From: Alterluteimonas quercicellularis
Lineage (GTDB): Bacteria > Pseudomonadota > Gammaproteobacteria > Xanthomonadales > Xanthomonadaceae
Length of the DNA: 64,000 bases
Assembly: GCF_021191635.1 (NCBI RefSeq)
Contig: NZ_JAIWPR010000027.1
Location: 1 to 64,000 of the forward strand
Direction: 5' to 3'
Positions 1 through 10,587 of this stretch are shown here, one piece after another (position 1 is the first letter of the stretch; the number at the start of each line of letters is the position of its first letter). Under the pieces are notes generated by a model that had not been told where the DNA came from, made no database searches, and was given only the letters and a program-made list of their open reading frames with translations. Made by a program: the position numbers and the translations under genes.

Positions 1-2930
1 TCGGTGCCGGCCGCCACGTTGGCGATCTGACGCTCGGACCCCGCCGCACCCACCGACACCGTGTCGGCGCGATTGGCCACCGAACCCTGGCCCAGCGCCA
101 CGCTGCCGGCGGCGGTGGCGACCGCGTCGGCACCCAGTACCACCGTGTCCGCACCGTAGGCCTCGGCGAAGTTGCCGACCACGGTGCTGTTGGTGCCGCC
201 GGCATAGGCGGCGCCGCCGATCGCGGTGGAGAAGTCGCCCGCGGCCTCGGTCGGCAGCAGGTTGGCGAAGGAGCCGCCGACGGCGACGCTGTTGTAGCCG
301 CTGGCCAGCGCCGCCTGGCCGACCGCCGTGCTGTAGCTGCCGGAGGCGACGCTGTCGGAGCCGAGCGCCACGCTGCCCGAGCCCGAGGCGGTGCTGAAGT
401 TGCCCAGCGCGGTGGCGTTGAAGCCGGTCGCCGAGGCGTAGCCGCCGATCGCGGTGGTGTAGTCGTTGCTCGCCTCGGCCAGCAGGCCGAACGCCGCCGC
501 CGACTCGCCGCTGGCGATGCTCTCGGCACCGACCGCGGTGGCGCCCTCGCCCGAGGCGTCGGCGTAGAAGCCGGCCGCGGTGGCCTCGATCCCGGAGGCG
601 CTCGCGAGCGCGCCCGAGGCCAGGCTGCCGTCGCCGCTGGCGACGGCGCCGGCACCGGTGGCGGTGGCCAGTTCGCCGGACGCCTCGCTCTCGGCGCCCA
701 GCGCGATCGCGTACTCGCCGCTGGCGCTGGACTGCGCGCCCAGCGCGAGCGCGTTGACCGCATCCGCCGAGGCGTTGAAGCCGATCGCGGTGGCGTTGGC
801 CTCCAGCGCGAAGGCGCCGCTGCCGAACGCGGACGCGCCTTCGGCCAGCGCCAGCGCGCTCGAACCCACGGCGGTCGAATAGTCGCCGTCGGCGGCGGCG
901 TTGGAGCCGGCCGCCAGCGCTTCCTCGCCGGTCACGAAGGCCTCGCCTTCGCCGCTGGCCTTGAAGTAGCGCTGGGTGCCCTCGGCGATGTCCGCGACTT
1001 CTTCCAGCTGGGCGACGTTGACCGCGTCGTTCGCGTCGATGCCGTCGGAGACGTTGACGATCCGGCGCGTGGCCGGATGGCCGCTGGCGCCGGTGCCGTT
1101 GCCGACCGAGACCACGTTCGCCTGGGTGGCGCGCGAGCCGGCGCCCAGCGCGACGCTGCTGGCGCCGTTGGCCCAGGCGCTCAGGCCGACCGCCGTCGCG
1201 TTGATGCCGCCGTAGGCGTAGCTGTCGCGGCCGATGGCGGTGGAACCCACCGAGGTCGCCCAGGCCAGCTGGCCGACGGCGGTGGTCTGGTCCGCCGTCG
1301 CCCAGGCCGAGCCGCCGATCGCGATGCCGTTCAGGCCGGTCGCGTTCGACGACGAACCCAGCGCCACGCTGGTCGCGCCGCTCGCCGTCGCGCTGATGCC
1401 CACCGCGGTGGCTCGCGCGCCGCTCGCTACCGCGCCGTAGCCCAGCGCACTGGCGAAGTCGCCGGTGGCCTCGCTGAAGCCGCCGTTCGCGGTCGAGGCC
1501 AGGCCGCTCGCGGTGCTGCTGTAGCCGGTAGCCGTGGCCTGCGTGTTGGTCGCCACCGCGGCCGCGCCGGTGGCGGTGGCATACGCACCGGTGGCCTGCG
1601 CGCCCGCGCCCAGCGCGGAGGCGCCCTGCCCGGAGGCAGTGGTGGCCTGGTCGAGCAGGACGTTGCCGTTGGCGTCCTCGGCGTACAGCGTGCCGCCGAT
1701 CGCGGTGCTGGAATCGCCCTCGGCGACCGCGCCGTAGCCCGAGGCCAGCGCGTACTCGCCGCCCGCCAGGGCGCCGGTGCCGAACGCGGACGCGCCCACG
1801 CCGTAGGCGGTGGAGCCGGCGCCGACGGCGGTGCTGTAGTCGGCCTCGGCATAGGCGCCGGAACCGGCGGCGGTGGACTCCTCGCCCACCGCGAAGGCCT
1901 CGCTCTCGCCGGTGGCGGTGAAGTACCGGCTGTCGGCGGTGGCCTCCTGCAGCTGCTCCAGGTTCACCGCGTCGGTGGCCTCGGTGCCGGCCGCCACGTT
2001 GGCGATCTGGCGCTCCTCGCCGGCTGCGCCGACCGAGACGGTGTTGTCGCGATCGGCCAGCGAGTCGCGGCCGAGGGCCACGCTGTTCTCGCCGTCGGCG
2101 ACCGCGCCCGCGCCGAGCGCGGTGGCGTCGTGGTTGCTGGCGAGCGCGCCGGCGCCCACCGCGGTGGCGTAGTCGCCCTGCGCGCCGGCGTCGTAGCCGA
2201 CGGCGGTGGCGCCGTAGCCGCTGGCCGCGGCATAGCCGCCGTAGGCCGAGGTGGCGTCCGCCGTCGCCTGGCTGAGGACGCCCGTGGCGGTGGCGTGCGT
2301 GCCCGAGGCCAGCGCATCGCTGCCGGTCGCGGTGGCGTAGTCGGCTTCGGCGATCGCGCCGGCGCCGGTGGCGGTGGCGCCCTGCGCATCGGCGCGCGCG
2401 CCGGTGCCGATCGCGGTGCCCGCGTCGCCCCAGGCCTCGGCGGAAGCGCCGAGCGCCACGGCGCCCTGGCCGACGCCCAGCGCGTTGTAGCCGATCGCGG
2501 TCGCGGCCTGCCCCAGCGCGAACGAGCCGCTGCCGAAGGCGGAGCCGCCTTCCGCCGTCGCCTGCGCCGCGGCGCCCACCGCGGTCGCGTAGTCGGCTTC
2601 CGCGGCCGCGCTGGCGCCGATCGCGGTGGCGTCGCTGCCGGTGGCGAGGGCGCCCTCTCCGCACGCGATCGCACCGGCGACGTCGGCGGTCCCCGCCGGG
2701 TTGCCGTCGGCGTCGTAGCACACGACCTGCGCCCGCGCCTCGCCCGGCGTCGCGGCCGTCCCCAGGCCCATCGCGACCGCCAGCGCCAGGGCCGCCAGCG
2801 CGTGGCCCCCGATCGCCCGCTTCGCGCCGTCGTCCGCCCGCATCCCCGCGCTGTCTCCGGAGGCCAATTCCGATGCCACGACCAGCTGACCCAGCGACCT
2901 GTTCCACACTTTGCGATAGATGCGGTTCAT
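1..2930 (-). CDS. Trimeric autotransporter adhesin (YadA/Hia type), N-terminal part, truncated by window edge
   Basis: Surface adhesin secreted by the type V (Vc) route; the C-terminal stalk and YadA anchor lie beyond the left edge. The start at 2930 gives MNRIYRKVWNRSLGQLVV, a classic extended signal peptide region (ESPR), then a hydrophobic stretch around residues 40-62 and a likely cleavage after ARA near residue 68. From about residue 95 the protein is almost entirely YadA-head heptad-like repeats of the type ATAxGxxxxAxG. Necks with DAVN(L/V)xQL occur near residues 310 and 635, and a third begins at the window edge (ERQIANVAAGT). After each neck comes RYF(T/K)A(T/S)GE followed by another head. 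At least 976 residues are present without a stop. The family assignment is secure; the ligand is unknown. All ORFs on the opposite strand here are GC-driven shadows. Confidence 0.93.
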   Translation of the reverse strand, partial: MNRIYRKVWNRSLGQLVVASELASGDSAGMRADDGAKRAIGGHALAALALAVAMGLGTAATPGEARAQVVCYDADGNPAGTADVAGAIACGEGALATGSDATAIGASAAAEADYATAVGAAAQATAEGGSAFGSGSFALGQAATAIGYNALGVGQGAVALGASAEAWGDAGTAIGTGARADAQGATATGAGAIAEADYATATGSDALASGTHATATGVLSQATADATSAYGGYAAASGYGATAVGYDAGAQGDYATAVGAGALASNHDATALGAGAVADGENSVALGRDSLADRDNTVSVGAAGEERQIANVAAGTEATDAVNLEQLQEATADSRYFTATGESEAFAVGEESTAAGSGAYAEADYSTAVGAGSTAYGVGASAFGTGALAGGEYALASGYGAVAEGDSSTAIGGTLYAEDANGNVLLDQATTASGQGASALGAGAQATGAYATATGAAAVATNTQATATGYSSTASGLASTANGGFSEATGDFASALGYGAVASGARATAVGISATASGATSVALGSSSNATGLNGIAIGGSAWATADQTTAVGQLAWATSVGSTAIGRDSYAYGGINATAVGLSAWANGASSVALGAGSRATQANVVSVGNGTGASGHPATRRIVNVSDGIDANDAVNVAQLEEVADIAEGTQRYFKASGEGEAFVTGEEALAAGSNAAADGDYSTAVGSSALALAEGASAFGSGAFALEANATAIGFNASADAVNALALGAQSSASGEYAIALGAESEASGELATATGAGAVASGDGSLASGALASASGIEATAAGFYADASGEGATAVGAESIASGESAAAFGLLAEASNDYTTAIGGYASATGFNATALGNFSTASGSGSVALGSDSVASGSYSTAVGQAALASGYNSVAVGGSFANLLPTEAAGDFSTAIGGAAYAGGTNSTVVGNFAEAYGADTVVLGADAVATAAGSVALGQGSVANRADTVSVGAAGSERQIANVAAGT

Positions 2931-3752
2931 CGAGACTGCCCTTCCTATGTTGTGAGCCGGATTTTCGGGAATACCTCCCTCGGGCCTCTCGCTGAACGGA
3001 GAAGCGGCGAAGGGTTCTGCTTCAAGCGGAGCGCGTCGGGGACGACGACGAAAAATCAGCGGAAGCGACGCACGTGGCGCCGCGGAGCGACCTGGCCAAC
3101 TGAACCTTCCCCTAACAGGTCAAAGCGTGACCCGATACTCCTACTGACTCTCTGCGTCAGTCAATACCCCTGTTTCCGGCGTCGAATCCGGCACACATCC
3201 GGAAAGGTGACGCCATACGTCACGGCATGGCTGCGCCACAAGACGAGATTCCGTCGCCAAACGGTTGATTCAGCTTCTGTTTTGTTTGAAGGACGGGAAG
3301 CCGTCGGGCGCTCGGCGAGGCCTGCGCATCCGTCTCGGCGCGTGGGCGCGAGCGGCGGATCGCAGCTTGCAATCGATAGTTTTTATCTATCAAACGCCCT
3401 GCGGCCGGGCCGGGCGCTGGGGCGAGCCTGCGACCGGCATGCGGCGCGTGGACGGGGATGCATCGGGGGAGCCGGTGTCGGGTCGCATGGACGCGGTGGT
3501 CGCGCGCGAGCGCGCTTAGACGGCGTGGCGGCGACCATGCGAACCGGAGTGCCGGCGCACGGCGCACAGGCTCGGTACGAATCCGCAGGAACGCGCCGCG
3601 CGCAACCGCCCACCAGGCGTCGACGGATCGATCTATGCCGCGCGAGATCGGGGCGCGCTACAGCGCCCCCGTGCCTCCATCATCGCGACGACGGGGCCCG
3701 ACCGCGCGCGAGCGCCCAGCAAACGCCCGGCGCGGCGCGGACGTGGGCCCGA
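2931..3752. other. Gene-free stretch upstream of the adhesin, with several palindromes
   Basis: No ORF here has protein-like composition, and the two candidates (3265-3519 plus, 3220-3567 minus) look like chance frames. The part from about 3115 to 3400 is clearly more AT-rich than the rest of the window and probably holds the adhesin promoter. It contains inverted repeats: GTGACG/CGTCAC at 3208-3224, TGACT/AGTCA near 3146-3164, and an OxyR-like site at 3376-3390. A degenerate copy of the GCGCGCGAGCGCGC palindrome lies at about 3499-3517. Confidence 0.6.
3376..3390. promoter_or_regulatory. OxyR-like half-site palindrome
   Basis: The 15 bases ATAGTTTTTATCTAT fit the classical OxyR dimer half-site ATAGnTnnnAnCTAT exactly and sit in an AT-rich island (flanks extend it to CGATAG...CTATCAA). 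A full OxyR operator needs a second copy about 7 bases away; none is seen. The nearest gene starts are the adhesin (2930, minus) and nothing on the plus strand, so the target is unclear. Function is inferred. Confidence 0.35.
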
Positions 3753-6700
3753 CTAGCCCACTGCGCGCCGGGCGTTGCGGAACATCCGCATCCACGGCGA
3801 CTCGTCCGGCCAGTCCGCCGGGTGCCAGCTGAAGTTGAGGCTGCGCAGGGTGCGCTCCGGGTGCGGCATCAGGATGGTGGCGCGGCCGTCGCGGCTGGTC
3901 AGGCCGGCGATGGCGTCGGCGGAGCCGTTGGGATTGGCCGGGTAGGCCATGGTCGGTTCGCCGTCGCTGTCGAGGTAGCGCAGGGCGACGATCGCCTGCG
4001 CCGGGTCGCCGCCGTCGAACGCCGCGCGCCCTTCGCCGTGGGCGATCGCCACCGGCAGCCGCGAGCCGGCCATGCCGGAGAGGAACAGCGAGGGCGATTC
4101 GGCCACGCCCAGCAGGCCCAGGCGCGCCTCGTACTGCTCGCTGCGGTTGCGCAGGAAGCGCGGCCAGTGCTCCGCGCCGGGCACGATCTCGCGCAGCTGC
4201 GAGAGCATCTGGCAGCCGTTGCACACGCCCAGCGAGAAGGTGTCGGCACGTTCGAAGAAGGCGGCGAAGGCGTCGCGCAGCTCGGCGCGCTCGAGGATCG
4301 AGGTGGCCCAGCCGCGGCCGGCGCCGAGCACGTCGCCATAGCTGAAGCCGCCGCAGGCGACCAGCCCCTGGAAGTCCTCCAGCCGCGCGCGGCCGGCGAT
4401 CAGGTCGCTCATGTGCACGTCCACCGCGGCGAAGCCGGCGCGGTCGAAGCCCGCCGCCATCTCGATCTGGCTGTTGACGCCCTGCTCCCTCAGGATCGCC
4501 ACCCGCGGCCGCGCGGCGCCGACCACCGCCGGCGCGGCCACGTCCCCGGCCGGGTCGAAGCCGAGCCGCGGCTGCAGGCCGGAATCCTGGAAGCGGCGCG
4601 CACGCGCGAACTCCTCGTCGGCGCATTCCGGGTTGTCGCGCAGGCGCTGCATCGCATGGCTGACCGACCACCAGGCGTCGAACAGCGACTCCCAGCGCCA
4701 CTCGGCGCGCACCGCGTCGCCGTGCAGCACGCGGATGGCGGGCGCGGCGACGGGACGTGCGATGCGCTGCGCGCACTCGATCAGCCCGTGGCGCGCGACC
4801 AGGTCGGCGAAGTCGACGCGGTCCTCGGCGGCGATCTCCACGATCGCGCCCAGTTCCTCGGCGAACAGCATGCGGAACACGTCCTCGCTGCGCTCGGCGC
4901 CCCAGCCGTCGAGGTCGATGTCGAGGCCGACGTGCGAGCAGAAGGCCATCTCGCACAGCGCGGCGAAGGCACCGCCGTCGGACCGGTCGTGGTAGGCGAG
5001 CAGCAGGCCCTGCGCGCGCGCGTCGCGGATCAGCTCGAAGAACGCGCGCAGCCGCGACGGGTCGTCGAGGTCCGGGCACGCGCCGCCGAAGGCGTCGTGG
5101 CACTGCGCGAGGATCGAGCCGCCCAGGCGGCGGCGCCCGCCGCCCAGGCCGATCAGCCACAGTTCGGTGTCGCGGCGGCGCGACAGCAGCGGCGTGAGCT
5201 GGCCGCGCACGTCGGCCACCGGCGCGAACGCGCTGACCACCAGCGACACCGGCGAGACCGACTTGTGCGCCTCGCGGGCGTCGCGCCACTGCGCCTGCAT
5301 CGACAGCGAGTCCTTGCCCACCGGGATGCTGAGGTCGAGTTCCGGGCACAGCTGCATGCCCACCGCCTCGACCGCTTCGAACAGGCGCGCGTCCTCGTGC
5401 TCGTGGCCGGCGGCGGCCATCCAGTTCGCCGACAGCTTGATCCGCTCCAGCGACTCCACCGGCGCGGCGCACAGGTTGGTGATCGCCTCGCCCACGGCCA
5501 TGCGCGCGGCGGCGGCGGCGTCGATCAGCGCCAGCGGCGCGCGCTCGCCGATCGCCATCGCCTCGCCGGCCGCGCCGTCGAAGCCGGCCAGGGTGATCGC
5601 GCAGTCGGCCACCGGCATCTGCCACGGGCCGACCAGCTGGTCGCGCACGGTCAGGCCGCCCACGGTGCGGTCGCCGATGGTGATCAGGAACTGCTTGGCG
5701 GCGACCGCCGGGTGCGCGAGCACGCGCAGCGCGGCCTCGTGCAGGTCGATCGCCTGGCCCGACAGCGTGGGCCAGCGCACCGGCGCCGGGCGCTCGGCGT
5801 CGCGGTGCACCTTGGGCGGCTTGCCGAACAGCACGTCCATCGGCAGGTCGATGGGGGGGAGCCGGGAATCGGGAATCGGGAATCGGGAGTCGGGAAAAGG
5901 GGTGTCGGTGGTGCGGGGAGATCCTGCAGTCTCCGGGGAAGGCATGGCGGATGACTCGCCGTCGGCGGCCACGGGGGCATGGCCCCGATTCCCGATTCCC
6001 GATTCCCGATTCCCGGCCTCTTCCAGCACCCCATGTCCCACCAGCAGGTGTTGCTCGGCGGTGGCATGGCCGACCACCGCGAACGGGCAGCGCTCGCGCG
6101 CGCACAGCGCCGCGAACTCCTCCACCCGCTCGGGCGCGATGCCGAGCACGTAGCGCTCCTGCGACTCGTTGCACCACAGCTGCATGGGCGACAGCGAGGG
6201 ATCGTCGCTCGGCACGCGGTCGAGATCGACGACGCCGCCGACGCCGGAATCGTGCAGCAGCTCGGGGATCGCGTTGGACAGGCCGCCGGCGCCCACGTCG
6301 TGGATGGAGAGGATCGGGTTGCGCTCGCCCAGCGCCACGCAGCGGTCGATGACCTCCTGGCAGCGGCGCTGCATCTCCGGGTTCTCGCGCTGCACGCTGG
6401 CGAAGTCCAGCGCCTCGTCGCTGCTGCCGCCGGCCACCGAGCTGGCCGCGCCACCGCCCAGGCCGATCAGCATCGCCGGCCCGCCCAGCACCACCACCGC
6501 CGAGCCCGGCGCCAGCCGCTGCTTGGCGACCAGCTCGCGGTCCACGGCACCGAGGCCGCCGGCGAGCATGATCGGCTTGTCGTATGCGTAGGCGAAGCCG
6601 CCCTCGCCGTGCGGCAGCTCGAAGCTGCGGAAGTAGCCGGCCAGGTTCGGGCGCCCGAACTCGTTGTTGAACGCGGCCGCGCCGATCGGGCCGTCGAGCA

Positions 6701-7772
6701 TGATCTCCAGCGCCGGGGCCAGCCGCGGGTTCAGCGCGCGCGGCCGTTCCCAGGGCTGTGGCAGCGCGGGGATGCGCAGGTGCGAGACCGAGAAGCCGCA
6801 CAGCCCGGCCTTGGGCCGGCCGCCGCGGCCGGTGGCGCCCTCGTCGCGGATCTCGCCGCCGGCGCCGGTCGCCGCGCCCGGGAACGGCGAGATGCCGGTC
6901 GGGTGGTTGTGGGTCTCCACCTTGATGCAGAACGCGCTGTCGGCGAGCGGGCCGGCGGCGTACTCGCCGCTGGCCGGGTCGGGCCGGAAGGCGCGCGCCG
7001 GGTAGCCTTCCACCACCGCCGCGTTGTCGCTGTAGGCCGACAGCGTGTGCTGCGGCGTGTGCGCATGGGTGTTGCGGATCATGCGGAACAGCGACAGCGG
7101 CTGCGCCTCGCCGTCGAGGGTCCAGCTGGCGTTGAAGATCTTGTGCCGGCAGTGCTCGGAATTGGCCTGCGCGAACATCATCAGCTCGACGTCGGACGGG
7201 TCGCGCCCGAGCTCGCCGAAGCGCAGCCGCAGGTAGGCGATCTCGTCCTCGGCCAGGGCCAGGCCGAGGCGCCCGTTGGCCGCCTCCAGCGCGTCCAGCG
7301 GAATGCGCTCGACCGTGCCGCGCGGCGGCGCCGCGAACAGGCCTTCGGCCTCGCCGGCGGCGGCGAGCAGGGACTGCGTCATCGGGTCGTGCAGCAGCCG
7401 CTCGACGAGCACCGCGCCCTCGCCGGTGGGCCAGCCCGCCAGGTCGAAGCGGGTGCCGCGCTCGACGCGGCGCACCGGCAGCCCGGCGCCGCGCAGCAGC
7501 TCGGTGGCCTTGCTGGCCCAGGGCGAGATCGTGCCCAGGCGCGGGGAGACGAAGCGCGAGACCGCGCCGTCGGGCGGCGGGGCGAGGTCGCCGCCGGCCT
7601 CCAGGATGCGGCGCAGCACGGCGAGGTCGGGCGTGGCGCCGTCCTCGGGCCGGACCCAGTACACATGGCGGGCGCCGAGCAGGCGCAGGCCGGGGACGAG
7701 GGATTGCAGGCGGGCTTCGAGGCGTTCCAGGCGGAACGCGGACAGGGCCGGCAGGCCCTCGAGGACGATCAT
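3753..7772 (-). CDS. purL: Phosphoribosylformylglycinamidine synthase (FGAR amidotransferase), large single-chain form
   Basis: Catalyses the fourth step of de novo purine synthesis: FGAR + glutamine + ATP to FGAM. At 1339 residues it is about 45 longer than the usual gammaproteobacterial enzyme. The order is an N-terminal PurS-like domain, a linker, two AIRS/FGAM-synthase halves (with the [23 protein letters not shown] region of the first half and [10 protein letters not shown] in the second), and a C-terminal class I glutaminase with nucleophile Cys in [10 protein letters not shown] and the His/Glu of PHPERT. The start [11 protein letters not shown] fits the family. The extra length comes from residues about 586-637, which are encoded by an inverted-repeat element (5863-6015) inserted in frame exactly between the two synthase halves, just before [12 protein letters not shown]. 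Stand-alone gene. Confidence 0.97.
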   Translation of the reverse strand: MIVLEGLPALSAFRLERLEARLQSLVPGLRLLGARHVYWVRPEDGATPDLAVLRRILEAGGDLAPPPDGAVSRFVSPRLGTISPWASKATELLRGAGLPVRRVERGTRFDLAGWPTGEGAVLVERLLHDPMTQSLLAAAGEAEGLFAAPPRGTVERIPLDALEAANGRLGLALAEDEIAYLRLRFGELGRDPSDVELMMFAQANSEHCRHKIFNASWTLDGEAQPLSLFRMIRNTHAHTPQHTLSAYSDNAAVVEGYPARAFRPDPASGEYAAGPLADSAFCIKVETHNHPTGISPFPGAATGAGGEIRDEGATGRGGRPKAGLCGFSVSHLRIPALPQPWERPRALNPRLAPALEIMLDGPIGAAAFNNEFGRPNLAGYFRSFELPHGEGGFAYAYDKPIMLAGGLGAVDRELVAKQRLAPGSAVVVLGGPAMLIGLGGGAASSVAGGSSDEALDFASVQRENPEMQRRCQEVIDRCVALGERNPILSIHDVGAGGLSNAIPELLHDSGVGGVVDLDRVPSDDPSLSPMQLWCNESQERYVLGIAPERVEEFAALCARERCPFAVVGHATAEQHLLVGHGVLEEAGNRESGIGNRGHAPVAADGESSAMPSPETAGSPRTTDTPFPDSRFPIPDSRLPPIDLPMDVLFGKPPKVHRDAERPAPVRWPTLSGQAIDLHEAALRVLAHPAVAAKQFLITIGDRTVGGLTVRDQLVGPWQMPVADCAITLAGFDGAAGEAMAIGERAPLALIDAAAAARMAVGEAITNLCAAPVESLERIKLSANWMAAAGHEHEDARLFEAVEAVGMQLCPELDLSIPVGKDSLSMQAQWRDAREAHKSVSPVSLVVSAFAPVADVRGQLTPLLSRRRDTELWLIGLGGGRRRLGGSILAQCHDAFGGACPDLDDPSRLRAFFELIRDARAQGLLLAYHDRSDGGAFAALCEMAFCSHVGLDIDLDGWGAERSEDVFRMLFAEELGAIVEIAAEDRVDFADLVARHGLIECAQRIARPVAAPAIRVLHGDAVRAEWRWESLFDAWWSVSHAMQRLRDNPECADEEFARARRFQDSGLQPRLGFDPAGDVAAPAVVGAARPRVAILREQGVNSQIEMAAGFDRAGFAAVDVHMSDLIAGRARLEDFQGLVACGGFSYGDVLGAGRGWATSILERAELRDAFAAFFERADTFSLGVCNGCQMLSQLREIVPGAEHWPRFLRNRSEQYEARLGLLGVAESPSLFLSGMAGSRLPVAIAHGEGRAAFDGGDPAQAIVALRYLDSDGEPTMAYPANPNGSADAIAGLTSRDGRATILMPHPERTLRSLNFSWHPADWPDESPWMRMFRNARRAVG
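5863..6015. repeat. GGGAATC inverted-repeat element inserted in frame in purL
   Basis: About 153 bases bounded by arrays of the octamer CGGGAATC on the left (four units from 5863) and its complement GATTCCCG on the right (four units, to about 6015), with a roughly 90-base unrelated core. It can fold into one long hairpin. Its length is a multiple of three, and the purL frame passes through it giving repeats such as [10 protein letters not shown] and [12 protein letters not shown]. Relatives lie at 13362-13482 and 13912-14016. Confidence 0.9.
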
Positions 7773-7833
7773 GTCCGGCGGTTGGGTGAGGCGGGGGCGC
7801 CATTGTAGCGGACCGCCCCCGGCCCGGCCGCGG

Positions 7834-8685
7834 TCAGCCCCCGGCGACCTCGTTCTTGTGCAGGTTCTCCAGCGCCTCGAGCAGCGCGGCGGGCGGCATG
7901 TAGCCCGGCAGCTGGGTGCCGTCCTCGGCGATGATCAGCGGCGTGCCGGCCAGGCCGATGCGCTGGCCCAGCGCGTAGTGGCGCGCCACGGGGCTGGTGC
8001 AGGGGCGGCGCGGCACGTCCTCGCCGGCCTTGGCCGCGGTCAGCGCCCTGGCGCGGTCTGGCGCGCACCACACCGCTTCCATCTTCGCGAAGTCCTCGCT
8101 GGCCGGCCCCATGCGCGGGAAGGCCAGGTACTCCACCGCGATGCCCTGGCGGTTGTACTCGGCGATTTCCTGGTGCAGCTTGCGGCAGTAGCCGCATTCC
8201 ACGTCGGTGAACACCGTGACCGTGTACTTCGGCGAGGCCGGCGCGAACACGATGCGCTCGCTGTCGGGCACCTCGGCCAGCAGCGCGCGGCGGATCTTGG
8301 CCACCGCCTCCTCGCTCAGGTCGCGGCGCGCGGGGACGTCGAACAGGCTGCCCTGCAGCAGGTAGCGGCCGTCGTCGCTGACGTAGACCACCTGCCCGCT
8401 CACGATCACCTCGCGGAAGCCGGCGATCGGCGCCGGGCCCACCGCTTCCACCTCGATGCGCGGGTTGATGGCGCGGATGGCCTCGACCGCGCGTCCCTCG
8501 GCGCTGTCCGGGTCGACGTCGGGACCGGCCGGCGCGGGCGCGTCCGCGCCGCCGGGCGCATCGGCGGGCTGCCCGTCCTCGGCACCGGGCGCCGGCGCCT
8601 GGGCGCAGGCGGTCAGGCTGAAGGACGCGACCAGCAGGGCGAGGACGACCGGCGGGGACAGCAGCGACTTCGTGCGGGCGAGCAT
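7834..8685 (-). CDS. dsbC: DsbC-type thiol:disulfide interchange protein (disulfide isomerase), probable lipoprotein
   Basis: Periplasmic disulfide-bond isomerase that reshuffles wrong disulfides in exported proteins and is kept reduced by DsbD. In the 283 residues an export signal ends in a lipobox, SFSLTAC with Cys27, suggesting lipid anchoring. An Ala/Pro-rich linker (28-60), a short DsbC dimerisation domain (about 62-120) and a thioredoxin-fold domain follow, with active site CGYC (Cys164, Cys167) and the cis-Pro loop GTPLII near residue 242. A second Cys pair (in VWCAPD and RRPCTS) matches the structural disulfide known in DsbC. It lies 76 bases after xerD on the same strand, as commonly found beside xerD in gammaproteobacteria. 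Confidence 0.93.
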   Translation of the reverse strand: MLARTKSLLSPPVVLALLVASFSLTACAQAPAPGAEDGQPADAPGGADAPAPAGPDVDPDSAEGRAVEAIRAINPRIEVEAVGPAPIAGFREVIVSGQVVYVSDDGRYLLQGSLFDVPARRDLSEEAVAKIRRALLAEVPDSERIVFAPASPKYTVTVFTDVECGYCRKLHQEIAEYNRQGIAVEYLAFPRMGPASEDFAKMEAVWCAPDRARALTAAKAGEDVPRRPCTSPVARHYALGQRIGLAGTPLIIAEDGTQLPGYMPPAALLEALENLHKNEVAGG

Positions 8686-8761
8686 AGGCGGATCCAGGCA
8701 GCGCGTCTCGGGAGGGTCGCGATTGTCGCACGTCCCGGCGGCGGCGCCGGTGAGCGATCCC

Positions 8762-9724
8762 TCAGCCCCGCGGGTGGTGCCGCGCGTGCAGGCGCTTCAG
8801 CTGCTCGCGCGCGACCAGGGTGTAGATCTGCGTGGTCGACAGCGAGCTGTGGCCCAGCAGCATCTGCAGCGCGCGCAGGTCGGCGCCGTGGTTGAGCAGG
8901 TGGGTGGCGAAGCTGTGGCGCAGGCCGTGCGGGCTGACCCGCGCCGGGTCGAGGCCGGCGGCGGCCGCGCAGCGCTTCACCGTCGTCCAGAAGGCCTGGC
9001 GCGACAGCGCGGCGCGGCCGGCAGCGAGGAACAGCGGCTCGTCACCGCCGGCGGCGACGCCGCGCCCGGCCAGCTGCGGGCGCGCTTCGGCCAGGTAGCG
9101 CTGCAGCCAGTGCTGCGCCTCCTCGCCCAGCGGCACCAGGCGCTCGCGGCTGCCCTTGCCGGTCACCCGCAGCGCGCCCTGGCGCAGGTTGACGCCGTTG
9201 GCGCCGAGGCCCACCAGTTCGCTCACGCGCAGGCCGCAGGCGTACATCAGTTCCAGCATGGCGCGGTCGCGCAGCCCTTCGGGCGTGGACGTGTCGGGCG
9301 CCGCCAGCAGCGCTTCGATCTGGCGCTCGGCCAGCGCCTTGGGCAGCGGCCGGCCCTGCTTCGGCGCCTCCAGCAGCGCGGTGGGATCGTCGGCGCGCAG
9401 GCCGCGCGCGGCCTGGTGCCGGTAGAACGCGCGCAGCGCCGACAACAGGCGCGCGTTGCTGCGCGCGGTGTAGCCCTGGCGCGCGCGCCAGGCCAGGTAG
9501 TCGAGCAGGTCCGCGCGCCCCGCACCGGCCGCGGCGCCGGTGCGCCCGTCGAGCCAGCGCGCGAGCAGGACCAGATCGCGGCGATAGCTGTCCAGCGTCA
9601 GCCGCGCCAGCCCGCGCTCGGCCCAGGCGGCGTCCAGCCAGGCGTCGATCGCCGCCTCGTCCTCGGCGCGCAGCGGCGGCAGGGCCATCGAGACGGCGCG
9701 GCGATCGGCGGGCGTGGCGGGCAT
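8762..9724 (-). CDS. xerD: Site-specific tyrosine recombinase XerD
   Basis: With XerC, resolves chromosome dimers at dif under FtsK control. The N-terminal SAM-like core-binding domain occupies about residues 20-115 and the catalytic domain follows. Catalytic residues are visible in order: Arg in ACGLRVSEL, Lys in [12 protein letters not shown], HxxR in [14 protein letters not shown], His in [13 protein letters not shown] and the nucleophilic Tyr in the same motif. At 320 residues it is slightly longer than E. coli XerD (298); an internal Met at residue 13 (position 9688) is an equally good start. It is divergent from the RDD gene, with 73 bases between them, and upstream of dsbC on the same strand. 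Confidence 0.95.
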   Translation of the reverse strand: MPATPADRRAVSMALPPLRAEDEAAIDAWLDAAWAERGLARLTLDSYRRDLVLLARWLDGRTGAAAGAGRADLLDYLAWRARQGYTARSNARLLSALRAFYRHQAARGLRADDPTALLEAPKQGRPLPKALAERQIEALLAAPDTSTPEGLRDRAMLELMYACGLRVSELVGLGANGVNLRQGALRVTGKGSRERLVPLGEEAQHWLQRYLAEARPQLAGRGVAAGGDEPLFLAAGRAALSRQAFWTTVKRCAAAAGLDPARVSPHGLRHSFATHLLNHGADLRALQMLLGHSSLSTTQIYTLVAREQLKRLHARHHPRG

Positions 9725-9797
9725 GCGGACAGCGTAGGCGCTGCGGGTCGCGTGCGACAGCCCGCGGTGGCGGTGGGGCCGGTTATCCTTGCTGGCG

Positions 9798-10301
9798 ATG
9801 CCCGCGACCGCCGACCGCCCCGCCGCGCCCGACCATCCGCGTCCCGCGGCACGTCCCCGGACACGCCCCTGGATCGGCTGGCGCCTGGCCGCGCTGTTCT
9901 ACGACCTGTGGCCGGCGCTCGCGCTGTGGTTCGCGCTCGGGTTCGCCTTCGCGCTGGGCTACACCTTCCTCGGCCACCACGACCCGCGCGAGAACATCGC
10001 GCCGTTCAGCGGCGTGCAATGGCTGCTGTGGGCCTGCTGCTGGCTCGTGACCGGCCTCTACGCCACGGTCAGCTGGCGCCGGGGCGGCCAGACCCTGGGC
10101 ATGCGCCCCTGGCGGCTGCGCGCGGTCGCCGCCGGCGGCGGCCCGGTCGGCGCGCGCGCGGCGTGGGTGCGCTACGCGGTGGGCACCCTGTCGCTGCTGG
10201 CGGGCGGGCTCGGCTTCTGGTGGGCCTGGCTCGACCGCGACCGCCTGACCTGGCACGACCGCGCCAGCGGCACCCGCATCGTGCGCGAACCCAAGCGCTG
10301 A
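9798..10301 (+). CDS. RDD-family membrane protein
   Basis: Integral membrane protein of 167 residues. An ATG at 9798 ([11 protein letters not shown]) is preferred over the TTG at 9789. A Pro/Arg-rich cytoplasmic N-terminus is followed by three hydrophobic segments at about residues 30-58, 72-92 and 123-145. The RDD signature is degenerate ([14 protein letters not shown]), and the C-terminal half has the typical [13 protein letters not shown] and [12 protein letters not shown] motifs. The function of the family is poorly defined; some members act as Na+/H+ antiporters. The gene stands alone between xerD and a cluster of palindromic repeats that follows its stop. Confidence 0.85.
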   Translation: MPATADRPAAPDHPRPAARPRTRPWIGWRLAALFYDLWPALALWFALGFAFALGYTFLGHHDPRENIAPFSGVQWLLWACCWLVTGLYATVSWRRGGQTLGMRPWRLRAVAAGGGPVGARAAWVRYAVGTLSLLAGGLGFWWAWLDRDRLTWHDRASGTRIVREPKR

Positions 10302-10307
10302 CGCCCG

Positions 10308-10587
10308 GTCGCGCGCGAGCGCGCTCCTACGGAAGCCGGACGTGCCCTTGTAGGAGCGCGCTTGCGCGCGCCCCGGCCCACTGCCCCCGGCCCCCCCGCC
10401 GCCCGCGCGCGCGCCCCACCCGCAACCCCGCCCGGCCCCGGCCCGGCGCGCGCTCGCGCGCGACCGGGCCAAGTGCCGCCGGACCCGCGGCAGAAGAAGA
10501 ACGCGTCCCCACGTGCGGACGGGGGTCAACGGCCGCCGGCACCGCTTCTTCCGGCGCCGCAGGAAAGCGTCGCGCGCGAGCGCGCGC

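Noticed and set aside
1..2900. The highly repetitive DNA looked at first like a repeat array
   Set aside because: The repeats are codon-based degenerate head repeats of the adhesin, not identical units with unique spacers, so this is not CRISPR.
3265..3519. A possible 84-residue gene in the spacer upstream of the adhesin
   Set aside because: It ends inside a REP-like palindrome, lacks a ribosome site and has no protein-like pattern.
1077..5954. A 1625-codon open frame on the plus strand opposite the adhesin and purL
   Set aside because: Its protein is almost pure Arg/Ala/Gly, typical of an antisense frame in 70% GC DNA, and it spans two clear genes on the other strand plus their spacer.
3658..7803. 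A 1381-codon minus-strand frame overlapping purL
   Set aside because: It is the +1-shifted shadow of purL with Arg/Pro/Ala-rich nonsense composition; purL itself has all catalytic motifs.
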